A stretch of 64,000 nt of DNA from positions 17,616,892 through 17,680,891 of the forward strand of contig NC_037638.1 in NCBI RefSeq assembly GCF_003254395.2, written 5' to 3'. The DNA comes from Apis mellifera (taxonomy: Eukaryota > Arthropoda > Insecta > Hymenoptera > Apidae). Shown one piece after another: positions 50,251-63,400 of the stretch. The translations under genes and the position numbers were made by a program. Under the pieces are notes generated by a model. The model was not told where the DNA came from. It was given only the letters and a program-made list of their open reading frames with translations, and searched no databases. Every line of letters starts with the position of its first letter. The first letter of the stretch is position 1.

Positions 50251-53200
50251 CAATTTCACCATTTTCTATCTTTACACACGGTGAAATAATAACGGGGGAG
50301 AAGGAAAAAAAAAATAATTAAGTACAGTGTGTAAACAAGATTTCAATCATCGATTATCATTGAAAAGGAATCTTTAGATTGTTTTATGGGCATAGATTAA
50401 AATTACTTATCGATCGATCGATTACACAGTAATTAGAATTTAGTAACGATTTTTATCATTTTAATTAATCTGTCTTTGCATTTCAGATTTTACCGTAAAA
50501 CGATATTATATCCCGATAGACGATAATTAATTTTGATCAAAGAGTCGTAAAATAAAGTTTTATTAAAATCACAAACAAAATTTAACGACGTAGTGTAACG
50601 TTCGAGGAAAGATAATAAGAACGGAAGAAAGAAATGTTATTTCCCATCGAATAATGTAAATATTTCGTGGAATCTCGACTAATGGAAAACAAAGCGACTT
50701 TCGACCATTCTGTTTCTCCGAATCGTCGAAACTGTTTACGTATTATATCGCTCGCTGCTGTTTACATTTACTACACGATTGACTCATTCTGCGCGTTACC
50801 TTCGTTCCGATCGCACGTAAGCCGAATCAAATTTAATTTTACGTTCTAATTTTCCATTCTCTTGCCATTTACTTTTTAATATTTTTTATATTAACTCTTA
50901 CCAATATATTTGACTATCGTAAACTTTATTCAAGCGAGATCCAACATCGATCCAATTCGTATCACCGCTTACGTACACACCTCTCAATCATCCCAACATC
51001 TCCACGATGAAGAGCTCTTGGAATACCAGAAGCTCTCAACCGCTCGATAAAGCATTCAGCAAATGGAACGAGCCATGAAGCCTACAATCGGCCGACCAAA
51101 TGGACTTTAGGACTCGATTCTCCTCGTAGATTCGCCTAGTTTCCTGCCACGATCAACGAACTCGATCCTTGAGAATCCAATAATTGGCAACGTTCCATCG
51201 ATCGTTCCAACGCCACCACGGTGGAGGCCTGGCCCCTCTTGGAAAACGGCGCGTCGTTCCAGGGAATCGAGTGTCGTACCCCGTTTCGATTAATCTTGCT
51301 GGATATAGCCTCGAGGGAGTCTCGTCTTGTCCAACACAGTTGCAAAGAGTACGAAAGCTGGATAACAGTCGAAGTTCGAGAGAATCGTTTCGTCGTGGTC
51401 GATTCGAGTAACGGGCAACAATTTGCCAATTGATTAGCCGTGTTTCTTTCTCCTCTTCTTCCAAGCGGAATCCAACCAAGCCTCGAGGTGTATTCACGTC
51501 CCAGATCTTCTGACACAAAGACACACCGAGGTCTCGAGAAGTCGAGCAATTTTATGGAGAACTGATTCGCAAATTGGCCGTGTTCCTCGCTCTTCCTTTC
51601 TTCCCTCCCGACGATTGGACGTTCTCCATTCTAAAGGTAAGAGTGTAGTCGAGCAAAGGAGAAGCTTGTCGAAAAGACGCGAGAAATGATTCGTCCGAAA
51701 ATCTTTCCAACCTCTCCTTCTTCTCTTATATTCTCTTTCTCTCCGTCCGAGAATCGGTACGTTTGCTGCCAATTCCTCGACTCCCTCTCATAAATTCAAT
51801 TTGCCGTTTCATCAAAGTCCTGAGAAACGAGCTGGCATTTTTCACGAGCTTGCTCGATAATAACACGAGTTGCGAGTATGAAAGATGATATCGCGCATAA
51901 ACTCGAGGCTAGGCTTTTTCGACGTACCATTCGACAGGAATCTATTAATCAAACGAGTGATTAACGCGCGCTTCGATTTTTCCGTAATTTTCATGCACTC
52001 TTTGTTGTTTCCCAAACGCCGCTGTAAAGTACGATGAACCCTTTCGTCTTTTGTGATCTATCCTTTCGCCGCGGTTTCTATTAATCAATCAGCTGATTAA
52101 TTAATCAACGAGCGGCTTCGCCTGTATCTTCTTTTTCTTTCTATTATTTATCTGGCTTTTCGTTCTGGAAAGGTTGGAAAGATCGTTCGACTCGTTGCCC
52201 TTCTACTCGCGATATTCGATGTAGTATTTTTCTTTTTGTTTCGATACTCTCTCAAATTGCCAGAAATTTCTAATCCTTACTTTAGCTTATTATTCCATCG
52301 TTGTATAAATAATGATGACTAAATAATCTCTCGAAGCAAACATTCGTCGCAAGAATCTTTGTTTTCGAATCGATAGTTTATCACTGGGGGGAGAAGAACC
52401 GTTCTACGAATCGTTAACAAAAAACGTCGATCGATACGAATTACTTTCAGATTAATGTTTACCATATTGAGTCAAACTAGCCACATGCTGGAGAAATAAT
52501 TTATTACTCGGCAATAAATTCTCTATTCATTCGTTTTTCCATCTGGAAAATAATTTTCATTCCCCATCCAATTTTCCTAGTTTGGCTTAGTATGAGCTCT
52601 ACGATTTTTAAATCGATTGAACATCTGAAATAACTGCGGGTCAAGTAACATTACTCGCTTTTATTACGTTTCTTCTCTCTTGGTCGTGGATAAAGGATAC
52701 TCGAAACTGTGCTAATTTAGACGTGTTAATCATTTTATTGGCATAAATGTGCGAGTCTTGGAAACCTATTGCAAATTTTTATTCTTCACCTTCTTTTTTT
52801 TTGATTGATCAATGATCGTGGAAAACATCAGTATTTGCAATAGGTTCATAGACGACTCGCTAACTAAATTAGTAATAGATTCGAACAAACGAAATGATTC
52901 GCGATTAACTGTTAGAATCTTGTGTGCATTATTTTATTATATAGAATATTCCATATAAAAATAATTTAATCAGTGATCGACTTAAAATTCACTCGTATTC
53001 CTGTTTAAACTTCGATTTTTCAACCGTTTAAAGAAAAAAATTCCGCTATTCGATTCGATTAACCAAAATACCAAAATTACACGCGATTTCAAGAAATCAT
53101 CGCAAGAATTTCAAGTCTTATTAAATATCGAACGCGCGATATATCTCGCAAGAAACGGTAAGCGATTCCATTAGAAGAGGAACGAGGAGAACAGAGCGGA

Positions 53201-53889
53201 AAATAGAAGTCTTATGATCGGGATTCAAATGTTATGGATGGGGATTTCGCGTTAAAGGATCGATCGCAGGTGCGCAGTCATGGAGGAAAACGGCGCGCTC
53301 GTAACGGTATGGACGACGGGTGATCGATTCGAGCGTGCGGGATACGGTTCCTTCCCGGTTCGAACAAAACGAGAGACTCCCCGTGGAACTCGGAATTTTC
53401 GAGGAAAATTGATACTCGTTCGCAAACGTGAGGATAGCCGTGTCAATTCTGGCTTCGAGATCGTAACCGTCGAGAAACTGGAGTCTTACGAGGCTGTTTT
53501 TACGATTTGCTCGACTGGTTCGGTTTCAACTCGTCAAGCCTTGATATCGTATCGAGCAGTTGGAGGAAGATGTTCGAGGTGAATATCGCGTTTATCAAAT
53601 AGAAAGAATTAAAAAAAATTTGTTAGGAATACGGGATTCTTATCGGGTCAACGTCGAAATTTGCATAATTAGTTGTTACATTTTGAGATCCGGATAGTAG
53701 ATTTCAGGATTAAATATTAAAAAGTCTCTATCTCTTACGGATAAGATAGATCATTTTATGAGAAAAGTTACATTGCTTAATTATGTTAAGAGGAAAAATA
53801 TCACCGATCGAATCTATTATTACGTTTTTCAATGATTACATCTGAAAAATAATTCAAGAAATAATCCCTTTTTTTTTTTGTTCTCGCGC

Positions 53890-53915
53890 AAGAAGAAGAA
53901 GAAGAAGAAGAAGAA
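53890..53915. repeat. (AGA)n microsatellite
   Basis: A 26-base uninterrupted AGA run, preceded by a run of T at about 53871-53879. Confidence 0.9.
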
Positions 53916-55870
53916 TTTTTAGGACGAAGAGTGTCTCGTTACACAGAAATCTATCACGTACAAACCATTAGGTATTTCGATCCCTTATCTCGAAACAGAA
54001 GTTGCGAACGGGAGATTTATTAACTGGAAGCCAGTTACCAGGTGTGTGGATCGACGAAACAATGAAGGTGGCAATTCATTTGCGAAATGGCACATGGAAA
54101 AGGAGATGAGGAGTTGGCAGTCGGGGCCAAAATCATCCGGTCGGGGGGATTCGTTATTAATGGTTATTTCGCGTGGCGAATCGTCGGCCGATCTCGCGAT
54201 CGCCAAGCAGATACAGACGTGCATTGTTCGGACGGCCAGCTTCCTGTCGTAACACACGGGCGAACGAAACGAAAGTACTTACACACACGCGGGCTCAAAT
54301 TACGCTCAGAGAGAGGAGCGTACTTAGGCTTAGGGGGGGAAAAAGGAAGAGCGAGAAGAGGTGAAAAAGGAGACGAAGAGATGCAACAGATGAATAAAGG
54401 GAAAGAAGGAGATGGTACGAGATGGTGGTATGGACGTCCGACGAGATTTATCGTTGCGTAGATGCCGATGATGTAGATTAAAATAAACAGTTATAATATC
54501 CGATCCTCGCGGCCCCGGTGGAAAAAGGAAAGGGGAGTGGAGGGGGTAGGAAAAAGGCGAGCAGATAGCTTAACCATGCGAAATGAGATAACCGAAGTAA
54601 CGTGGCTCTGTCCTATTTCCCAGGGCAGCGCGTTCACCGACAGGATCCTTCCTTTTATCTCTCAAGAATTCAATAGGCGACGAATATTCTTCTATAGTGA
54701 TATGATTTAATACAACTTTACTTTGGACGTTAGCGTGACAACCGGATCAAGATACTCTATTATATACTCTTCTTCGATCCTGTTTCTGATATTTTGATCG
54801 ATTCGGATTAAAACTGGAAAAATAGCGGAGTAATATATGTAATATATAGAAATTTTCATCTCGGCGAGAGGAAGGGAACAGAGGAGACGGAGAGATGATG
54901 TTGCGTTTCTGTTCGATGGAATATATTTGAGAGTAAAACTGTGGAGAGTCTGGTTGGTAATTTATTTATAGATTTCTTTTTATATATCTTATACATGGTA
55001 TAAGACTCGTGATTATCTTTAAATCTAACTGGTTCACGGTTATCCTCTTTCTTTGGTAACCGTGTATTCCGTAAATAATCGGTTCATCATTAATTTGACG
55101 TTCAACGTACCGAGAAATCGTTAGATCTTTTATACTCGTTAGGATAAATCGGTACAATTTTTCATAATGAAATGCTTCCTGGTGTAAAATTTTCATCTTC
55201 TCGCTTTTTATCTCATTTTACCTGTCAACAAACGCAACAACCAACGCAACATGTCACACGTTCCTATTCCTCTCTCTTCCTGATTGCTGTCTCTCCTTTC
55301 TTTTTCTTTTTTTTTCTTTTTACCCGATAAAAAATGCCTCGATCACCGCTAACCACGACACGCACGAGCACGCAAATTTCGCTTATCCGACTTTTTACAT
55401 TTCATTTTCTCCTACACGATACGTTCTACATAAAGGAAAACTACATAAAGGAGTGAAGATATCATCGAGTATAATCGTTACAACGAATTAAATTGCTGTT
55501 AAAAGCTTTTCCAAGTTTTAATTCTTTGAAATTGAAATAATTTTATTCACTTGGAGACTCTTACAATTTATGGAACGGATAATATCGCTGGCTATTTGGA
55601 AAATATTCAACGAATTAAAAAGATACAACGTTATTAATCCAGTGACTCTCAATCTACGAATCGTCTTCAATCTTCGACAGAAAGCGATACGAAAATTTTT
55701 CCAAGAGATCGATTCCCGATTACTAATTACATCCAATATCATAATCCACGAAAATTTCTCTCAAGTTGGAAAACGTACTATTATTAATTATATTAGAAGA
55801 AGAAAATACTGCAATGATTGTAAAAATCTTGCTTATATAGAAGAGGATCGAAAGTTAATATTTCAAAGAA

Positions 55871-55885
55871 GGATTGGGAAACACT
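55871..55885 (-). repeat. hAT-terminus-like word, copy 5
   Basis: GGATTGGGAAACACT on +, reading AGTGTTTCCCAATCC on -. It lies inside a 127-codon open frame (55570-55953, +) that otherwise has no recognisable features. No partner terminus is seen. Confidence 0.35.
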
Positions 55886-58800
55886 ATTCCGAGCATTTAT
55901 TTCCCGCTTCTTTACGATCCCGCGAATATCCAAGTATAGAATTAAATTGGTGAAGTCTCCCGTTAAGTGTCACCGATATCTCGAAAACACGGGAATAAAT
56001 TGGACGATCCTGTTAGCGATCGGCAATCATATTCGAATGATATTGGAGGGGAAGGGATGGAGTGCGAAAAAGCAACGGGGAAACGATGCTGGAACGGGAA
56101 ACGCATCTTTACGATTTCAGGCGAAGCTATTATGCCAGGTAACAAGAAATCCACGCTCGAAACAGTTGGGTTCGCGACGCGGTGAAAAACTTTATATTTC
56201 CTCGCGCGTGATACCGTCGCGGGGCTAATCGTGGCGGACTGGCGAGAAGAAGTTAATGAACCGATAATGATTGGGCGACGTGCGCCCGTATCCGCGGCCG
56301 ATTCACCGTTGTTGATTTATTAAATGAATTTCCAGGAAGAAGAGCCCGATCATTTCTTACGCCATTTTTTCCCCCTCGCATTTCCGCCAACTTTCTTTCG
56401 AATATGTGAAATGTATAAATGATTCTTACATCGTGTTCAACAAGTTTGGAATATCCAGAGGCCGAAACGAACGCAAGAGTGATGAGGTTATTTGATCTTG
56501 CATGTTTATCTGATGCAAATTTGTAACTTGATGAATAAAGAATCGATATAGTTTTTGCAAACTGTTCGTTTCGGCTTTTAGAATTTAAAGATATCTCGTA
56601 GAGAATTGCATCCTCCAGAAAGGATATCATAAATTGTGAGTATATGCGTTTATATTTGTCCAATGTTTTTCAAAGAAATGGATTCATTATAAACTTTTTA
56701 TCTTTTTTAGGATATAAGGATTTGGAGATAAACTTCATCTTCGATTGAATTCTCTGAGAGTTAGATTCTAGTTGATTCGCGATAATCGGTTTTCGAGTTT
56801 ATTTAGAATGATCGATTGGAAGAATTAGTTGATCGTTGTTGCTCGAGCATAAAATTTGAATAGGCAAGTTTTGAAAGTAGTATCGAGAAGAGTTATTGGT
56901 AATTATCCGATGAAATCGACTCGATTACTCAAACCAGATACGCGATAATACCATATAATATCCGATCGTAGACATAATATTTCGTTATATAACAATCAAT
57001 ATAGTAATTCTACGTATTTTTAACTCGAGTTTTAACAGATTACAAACAATTTTCTTATCCCTAACATCTACTTTCCTATGGCAAATATTTCTAACATCCA
57101 TTGCTTATAATTGAATTAAATATTCTCGATCAAAATTACTTTCGATTCTCTATTTTTAACGCGCAACGTGCTTCTTAAAGTCAGATATCTCCCCGTGTTT
57201 CCGTCCAATCCCGTCTTCGATTCCTCCTAATCGATACGCATAAAATCACGCAAAGTATCATTCGAATCTAACGGTAAAAGCGTACGAAACCTGAGAATAT
57301 CTCTACTCCTCGTCCGTGTTAAAACAACGTCTAATCAACGCGGCCTCTCTAATCCCCTTGATCGCGCACCTACTTCCTTCCCAACCTTGCAAAACAATCG
57401 AAACCAATCCAGATCGGTACCCAACAGAAGTCAACGCTTAACCAGCGTTTGAGCGTCTAAACGCCTCCGGATAATCGCACCCTCATCCTCCGTATCATTT
57501 ACGCGCCTCGATTCGTACCTCTCGAAAGATAACTGTTCCACGGTACACGTTTCTAATCCTGCGTAATTTATGTAACATGTAAATGGAGGGTTAACGCGGA
57601 TCTCCTTAAGCGAGAAAGAGATCGGAAAATGCTCTAAAAGGGCCGCAACCACGCGTGACCGAACATTCTCTTCCGCGCTCGTCTTCACCTGGGATTTATC
57701 GAGGCCCGGAATTCAGATGGGGAGGGGGACAGAGAGATGGTTGCCCGTCGTTAGACGCAAATTCTTGGGATATCGGGAGTAGCTGGAAGTAGCTGGCTCG
57801 ACCGATCGATGCCCGCAATTATCCTCCGAATCGTCCACGGTCTATTTCTGGACGCGTTCGATATCCCAGAAAATATCTTTTTCCGCGATTCTGAACTGTT
57901 AATGTTTCGAGATTTTTGTTGGGTAAGAATTTATACGATTTTGAATGGAATTCGTTTAAACGGGCTTCTTCTTTATCGTTTATATTATTCTTTTAAAGAG
58001 GAAATTGAGCGATAAGGGTGGAGCAGAAATAATGGAAATGGGAAGGGAATAAGGGAAGAGTATTATATGAATTTACCTTGCCTCGATTTCCTTATTTTGT
58101 TTCTTCAAAAGTTACTATTAATTATCGCGAGATTAAAGATGTCACTATCACTATTGCGAAATGAAATCGTATTGTTTCGCGGTAAAAACAGTCGATTGTT
58201 TCACTCGATTAAAATTTAATTCATTCGATTCTTAACATAATTAAGGTCGATCGACGCGCTTGGTCGATCAAAAGTTGCTCAACGAATTCTATCCAAGATA
58301 ACGATCATTATTCTTCCCATAATCCATGTGCGATGTTAAACAGTCGAACGATTAACGATCCTTTTCTCTCTCTTTTTTTTTCTTTTTCGTTATCGTCGAA
58401 CAGTTTCTATCTCATGTTACGTGCATGATCCAAGAGATATCGTATCGAGATATCGGTTCGAGATACCAGAATTCTCGTAGAATTTTATCGAGGCGAAGAG
58501 AAGCCCATTCGCTTGATACTTTGGCTACCGCAAAAACGCACATCCTCCGCGTAAAAAGAAAGAAATCATCGCGAAACAATTACCGGGCATTCTTTCGAGG
58601 GGAATCGGCACGATTCGAAGCCATTCCGCGAATCGTTTCAACCAATTGCTCAGAAGATCAGTAGGCTGAACATGTAGAACAGCATTTTCCACCAGCGCGA
58701 AGAAACCGTCGTCCATGATGAATACTCACAATGGAGAAGAAGGGCGCGTGCACGAAGCAACGCGTGTGGCTACACGAGCAGGAAGACGTTGATTTGCCCC

Positions 58801-60101
58801 CCTCTTTGCAAAATGAGTAGAAATCGAGGAAATCCAGGCATCCGGTTCTTCCTTGAACACACGTGGAACGCACGTTGGTAACGAGTCGAACAAATCATTA
58901 TTTCGTTTATTTTTTTCTTTTATCCTCGGCTTTTTCCACCTATCATCTTCTGGAAAAATTTCCAGACAAGCAATGGCTAATAGTGTCGGATAGAAGGGAT
59001 CTTAGATCGTTAATTTCATGGAGAATTGTCGATCGATGAAATTCTGTTCCAAGATGAAACGATCGAATCCATGATCATTCCAAAAACTGTGGTTTTTAAA
59101 AGAAACCATGGTAGAAAAATATTAAATGGATATATAACAAGAATCATGTATTCTGTGCCGAACACATTCCGAAGAAAAATTGTTAATTGAAACGAGGATA
59201 TCGATGGAATTTAATATTTTTCAAGGTAAATAAACGATTAAGATTTCTCGATTCTCGAACCAAGCTCGGTCCTGATTAGATTTGTTGTGTAACTACATTT
59301 ACAAATTCCTTTTATACCTCGATCCTTTTTTTTTTCTATCTGATCCGATCAATCTATTCGAGCAGCTCTTTCAAATTATTATATTAAATTAATCGATTAC
59401 GAGGGATATGGAAGAGGAGCCTCGTTCCTTTTCTTGCCGCCACTCCCGCATTATAATTATCGCGAGCTAGCGCATTAGCCTAATCTCGGCCGAGCATCGG
59501 TTAAAAGCAACGGTATCATTCCTTCCTCTCGATCTCATCCCCCGTATTTTTCCTCCCTTTCTTGTTTCGTTCTTCCATTCGCGGGAATTGGGATACAACG
59601 TTGTCGATCGATAAGGGGAGAAGAAGGGGGGAGAAAAATGGGTAGTTGGTCTCTAACGAACGACACGACGCGCGGGATAAGAGTAAAATTGAATTCCTGG
59701 GGAGGCGATCCGATAAATGTTGAAAAAGCGATGGATAAGATCGGGATGGAAGATTTTGTAGCGAGCGAAATTATTCCTATTTACGTCCTCGGGGAAATGA
59801 TGAAGTTTCCAAGCGTATAACTTATCCACGCCTCAATGGACGCCCGAAATCCCGTCCTACGTGAATCAGGTCAGGTTAATTTCGCGAATACTTGCGATAA
59901 AGCTGGTACGATCGTTGGCCAGGTGTCTCGATTGAAACTCGTGGAATTTACGGATATTGGATTGGAATTTCGATCGTGGCATTACGTTCTTACATGCTAG
60001 GAATAATTCGTTTATGTAGCAGTGTGTATAATATCGTAAAGATGTATCGTAAGATATAGTCAACGATTCGTGGAATATCAAAAATTTATCTATGTGTTTT
60101 C

Positions 60102-60477
60102 CGTTCACATCTCGAGAATAGAAAATTTGGAAAAGCATAAATTTCTATTTAAGCTTTCGCGTTTATGATGATTTTACTGTAAACACGATTGTCTTGATTC
60201 TATCTCGAATGCAATAAGAAATGAAACGTGTCCTCTCGATATCGAAATCGTATTTAATCAAAAAATCGCGCGCGTTATCGAATTTTTCGTTCACATCTCG
60301 AGAGTAGAAAATTTGGAAAAGCATAAATTTCTATTTAAGCTTTCGCGTTTATGATGACTTTACTGTAAACGCGATTGTCTTGACTCTATCTCGAATGCAA
60401 TAAGAAATGAAACGTGCCCTCTCGATATCGAAATCGCTCGTATTTAATCAAAAAATCGCGCGCGTTATCGGATTTTT
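60102..60477. repeat. Recent tandem duplication, 186-bp unit
   Basis: Copy 1 is 60102-60287 and copy 2 is 60288-60477, both starting CGTTCACATCTCGAGA and ending near GCGCGCGTTATCG followed by T-rich sequence. By eye they differ at six or seven sites, all transitions, plus a 4-base insertion (CTCG type) in copy 2 near 60436. No frame is shared across the copies that would suggest coding. The high identity implies a young event or ongoing homogenisation. Confidence 0.9.
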
Positions 60478-63400
60478 TTAACCGATCCCCATCGATCGTA
60501 GCGTGGAAAAAAGGAATGATTTATCGGCGAACGAGTCGAAGTTATCGGTCAGATTTAACCGGAGATGGATCAAATGATAAATCGAATCCGTCGACAGGAT
60601 GTTCGAGGCGTTATTGACGATTTAGTGAGTCGTTAGACGGATCGCGCAGGTGTGGAGGAAGTAAGGTTGATGGACACTTTGTGTACGAGGCAGGGATAAA
60701 CGGACTGGTGATTACCGATCCTCGACGTGTTATTGATAACTTAATGAATCGTTGGTACGGCAGATCAAGGCGGATAAGGGATACGATGTACCGCGGGGGA
60801 AAGGAGAGTTTTTAGTGCGTGCTTCGATAAATTACGGATTAGGTTAGATATACGCGTTAAATCCGGAAGAGAGCGTAAAGGGATGATTTTTTTCCTCGCA
60901 TACCATCTTTTATTATTGTTTCATCGAACTGGGAGGTCGAATCGTGGGAGAAGATTGTCGAATCGTGAATTTGCTAGACTATCGATATTAATTAGAAATG
61001 GTACGAGGAATATTTCGTTTAAATCGATTTATAGACAAGTATTCGAATGTCTTGAAGAACGGGTATAAAATTTGACGCGATTTCTTTTGTAAAGCTTTTT
61101 CTTTTCATCGATCGATTTTTATCGTTGATAACAACTCCGATATTCAAAGATAAAAAAATTAAACATGAAATGTTCGTTCTAATCGATCTCTTCTCTAATT
61201 CATCTATGTTCTTTCAGAATTTGCTCCTACAAACCTAACGAACGAACGATCGGCTTGAATACGTGGTTAAATCGAATTCATTATCCTTCGATCTATCGAA
61301 GAAAGAGGCCTATATAAGCTTGGATCGACAATTATTTTCGAATCGTTCGCAATGCTACGATTGTAATATCAATCGGATACTTTATCGAGGGGATCGCCAC
61401 GATGTACCGTAAATCCCAGAGACATTCATAAAGGATCAAATCGAACGGAGGCAACGGCACCTTATCATCGTGAATCCTTCGATCCGATCGTTCAAGGTCA
61501 TCGATCCAGGATATATATTCGTACGATCGTGTTAGCCACATCGAAGATGGTTGAATGATGCTGCTATCTCTTTATACCGGTAGTTACGTCATTATGAGCT
61601 AATAGCGAACGATGATGCATGCAGCGGTCAGAAAATTACGATCGTGAATTAACGTTATTTATTAAAGCTACCGTGCGATTATCGATTGACCTCGATCATT
61701 GGTCACGTTCCTTTTTGACGATGATTTCTTCTCGTTCGTGATTCGTCCAATTTTTGAAGAGGATGATGAAAAAAAAAAAGGATTTGAAGAGATTATTAAA
61801 TTTGGAAATAAGTTTGGACGATATTTGTCGAAGATGTCAATTTTGACGCACGTTATGAAAGAGGATAAATGTTTGAAGTGAATTCTCGAAGCGCACCCTT
61901 GTCGTCGTTCTTACTCCCAGGATGAGAATCGGAAAATAATCCATCATCCCTCTCGTCTAGTCTTGTAGACAGTGATCGTTGGTTAACCACAAATGACTGT
62001 CGGCTGGAAAGCACGTAATTCATAGCTACGAATTGTCGTGCGTAAACACGGGGAAATACCAATGTCTAGCTTCGAATTCATCTCTTTTTTCCACTGTTAA
62101 TCCATAAGAAAAAAATTTACGTTTCATTTTTATACTTCTTATCTTATTGATCGGTCATAGTAAATTTAAGCTGCGATATCTACGATAAAAAGGCCAATTT
62201 GTTTGGGCAAATTTTTCTTACAAGATATATACCCTTGTAAGAGTAAAAATTCTTACCGTACCGACTTATTCTCAATTCATTTCTCGACAATTTTTTCCCT
62301 AGTTTTATTTCCCCTCCCGACAAAAGAGAGAAATTCGCTCGTCAAAAAGAGGCAGCCAGACGTCTCCTCGATCTTGATACGCACGATTGCTCAAAGTGAT
62401 ATTTTACTCCGTTTAACCGCGACAGTTGTGCCAACCTCTTCAAGGATAAAGGGGAACGTCGAACGTCTTCTTCTGTCTTCGAAATTCGTGTCTCGCTCGA
62501 ACGGGTTCGAATTCACAGGATGCTCGTTGTTCCTCGAGTTCCCACAGATCTTGATAATTCCACGCGTGACGAGACATCGAAAATCGAACGACTTTTGGGT
62601 TCGCTAATCGAACGAAAACCGAGATTGAAACATTGGAATTGATGAAGGAACGGTAAAATGGCTATTAACATGACGGAAAATATGATGAGGTCGACTTCTT
62701 GTTCGAGTTCAACCGATTGAGTATGGTTTTTCAGCCTGACCCAACGCCCGATGTTCGCAAGAAACGCGTGGAATCTTTTATAAATTGTTGCGTCGAGTAT
62801 CCATTTGCCTCCATTTGCCTAGAACACGATGTGAAGTAACTCGTCGGGAATTTTAACTTTCGAAATTACCTCTACACACCGAGAGATACAAAATCTTCAA
62901 ATTACAAAAACGTGGTAATAAAATTAATCAAAAAGCTCGACAAATTTTTTTATCCTAAAAAATTAATCGATACTCGTAGAATAAAATAAGACACGAAGAA
63001 ATAGGAAATGAAAGAAGGAATAAACGCATATACATAACATTTCTTCATACACGAGAATTACAATCAATGCACGTACTCTGTGTATTATTCTCTTATTCCA
63101 GCGATCGTTGGAAGTCGGAAGTTTATGAATATCAACAAATAGTCATAATTCATAGCTGTGGAACGATATTCGAAGCGGCATTATCGCCACACGGAAAACG
63201 CTCGTAAATTACGCACAACGCTTGTCGCTGCGATCTGACTTTCAAATGCGTAACTGTACGGCAATGTAACTGCGGGTGGAGGATGGAACGAAGCGAGGAG
63301 GACTCCGGCTACGTTTCTCACAGACGTGGAATCGCTCGCGGCGACGATCGTGGCAGATCGCGAGCGACCACGAACCGCGCCAATTACGCTCTCCCTCTCG

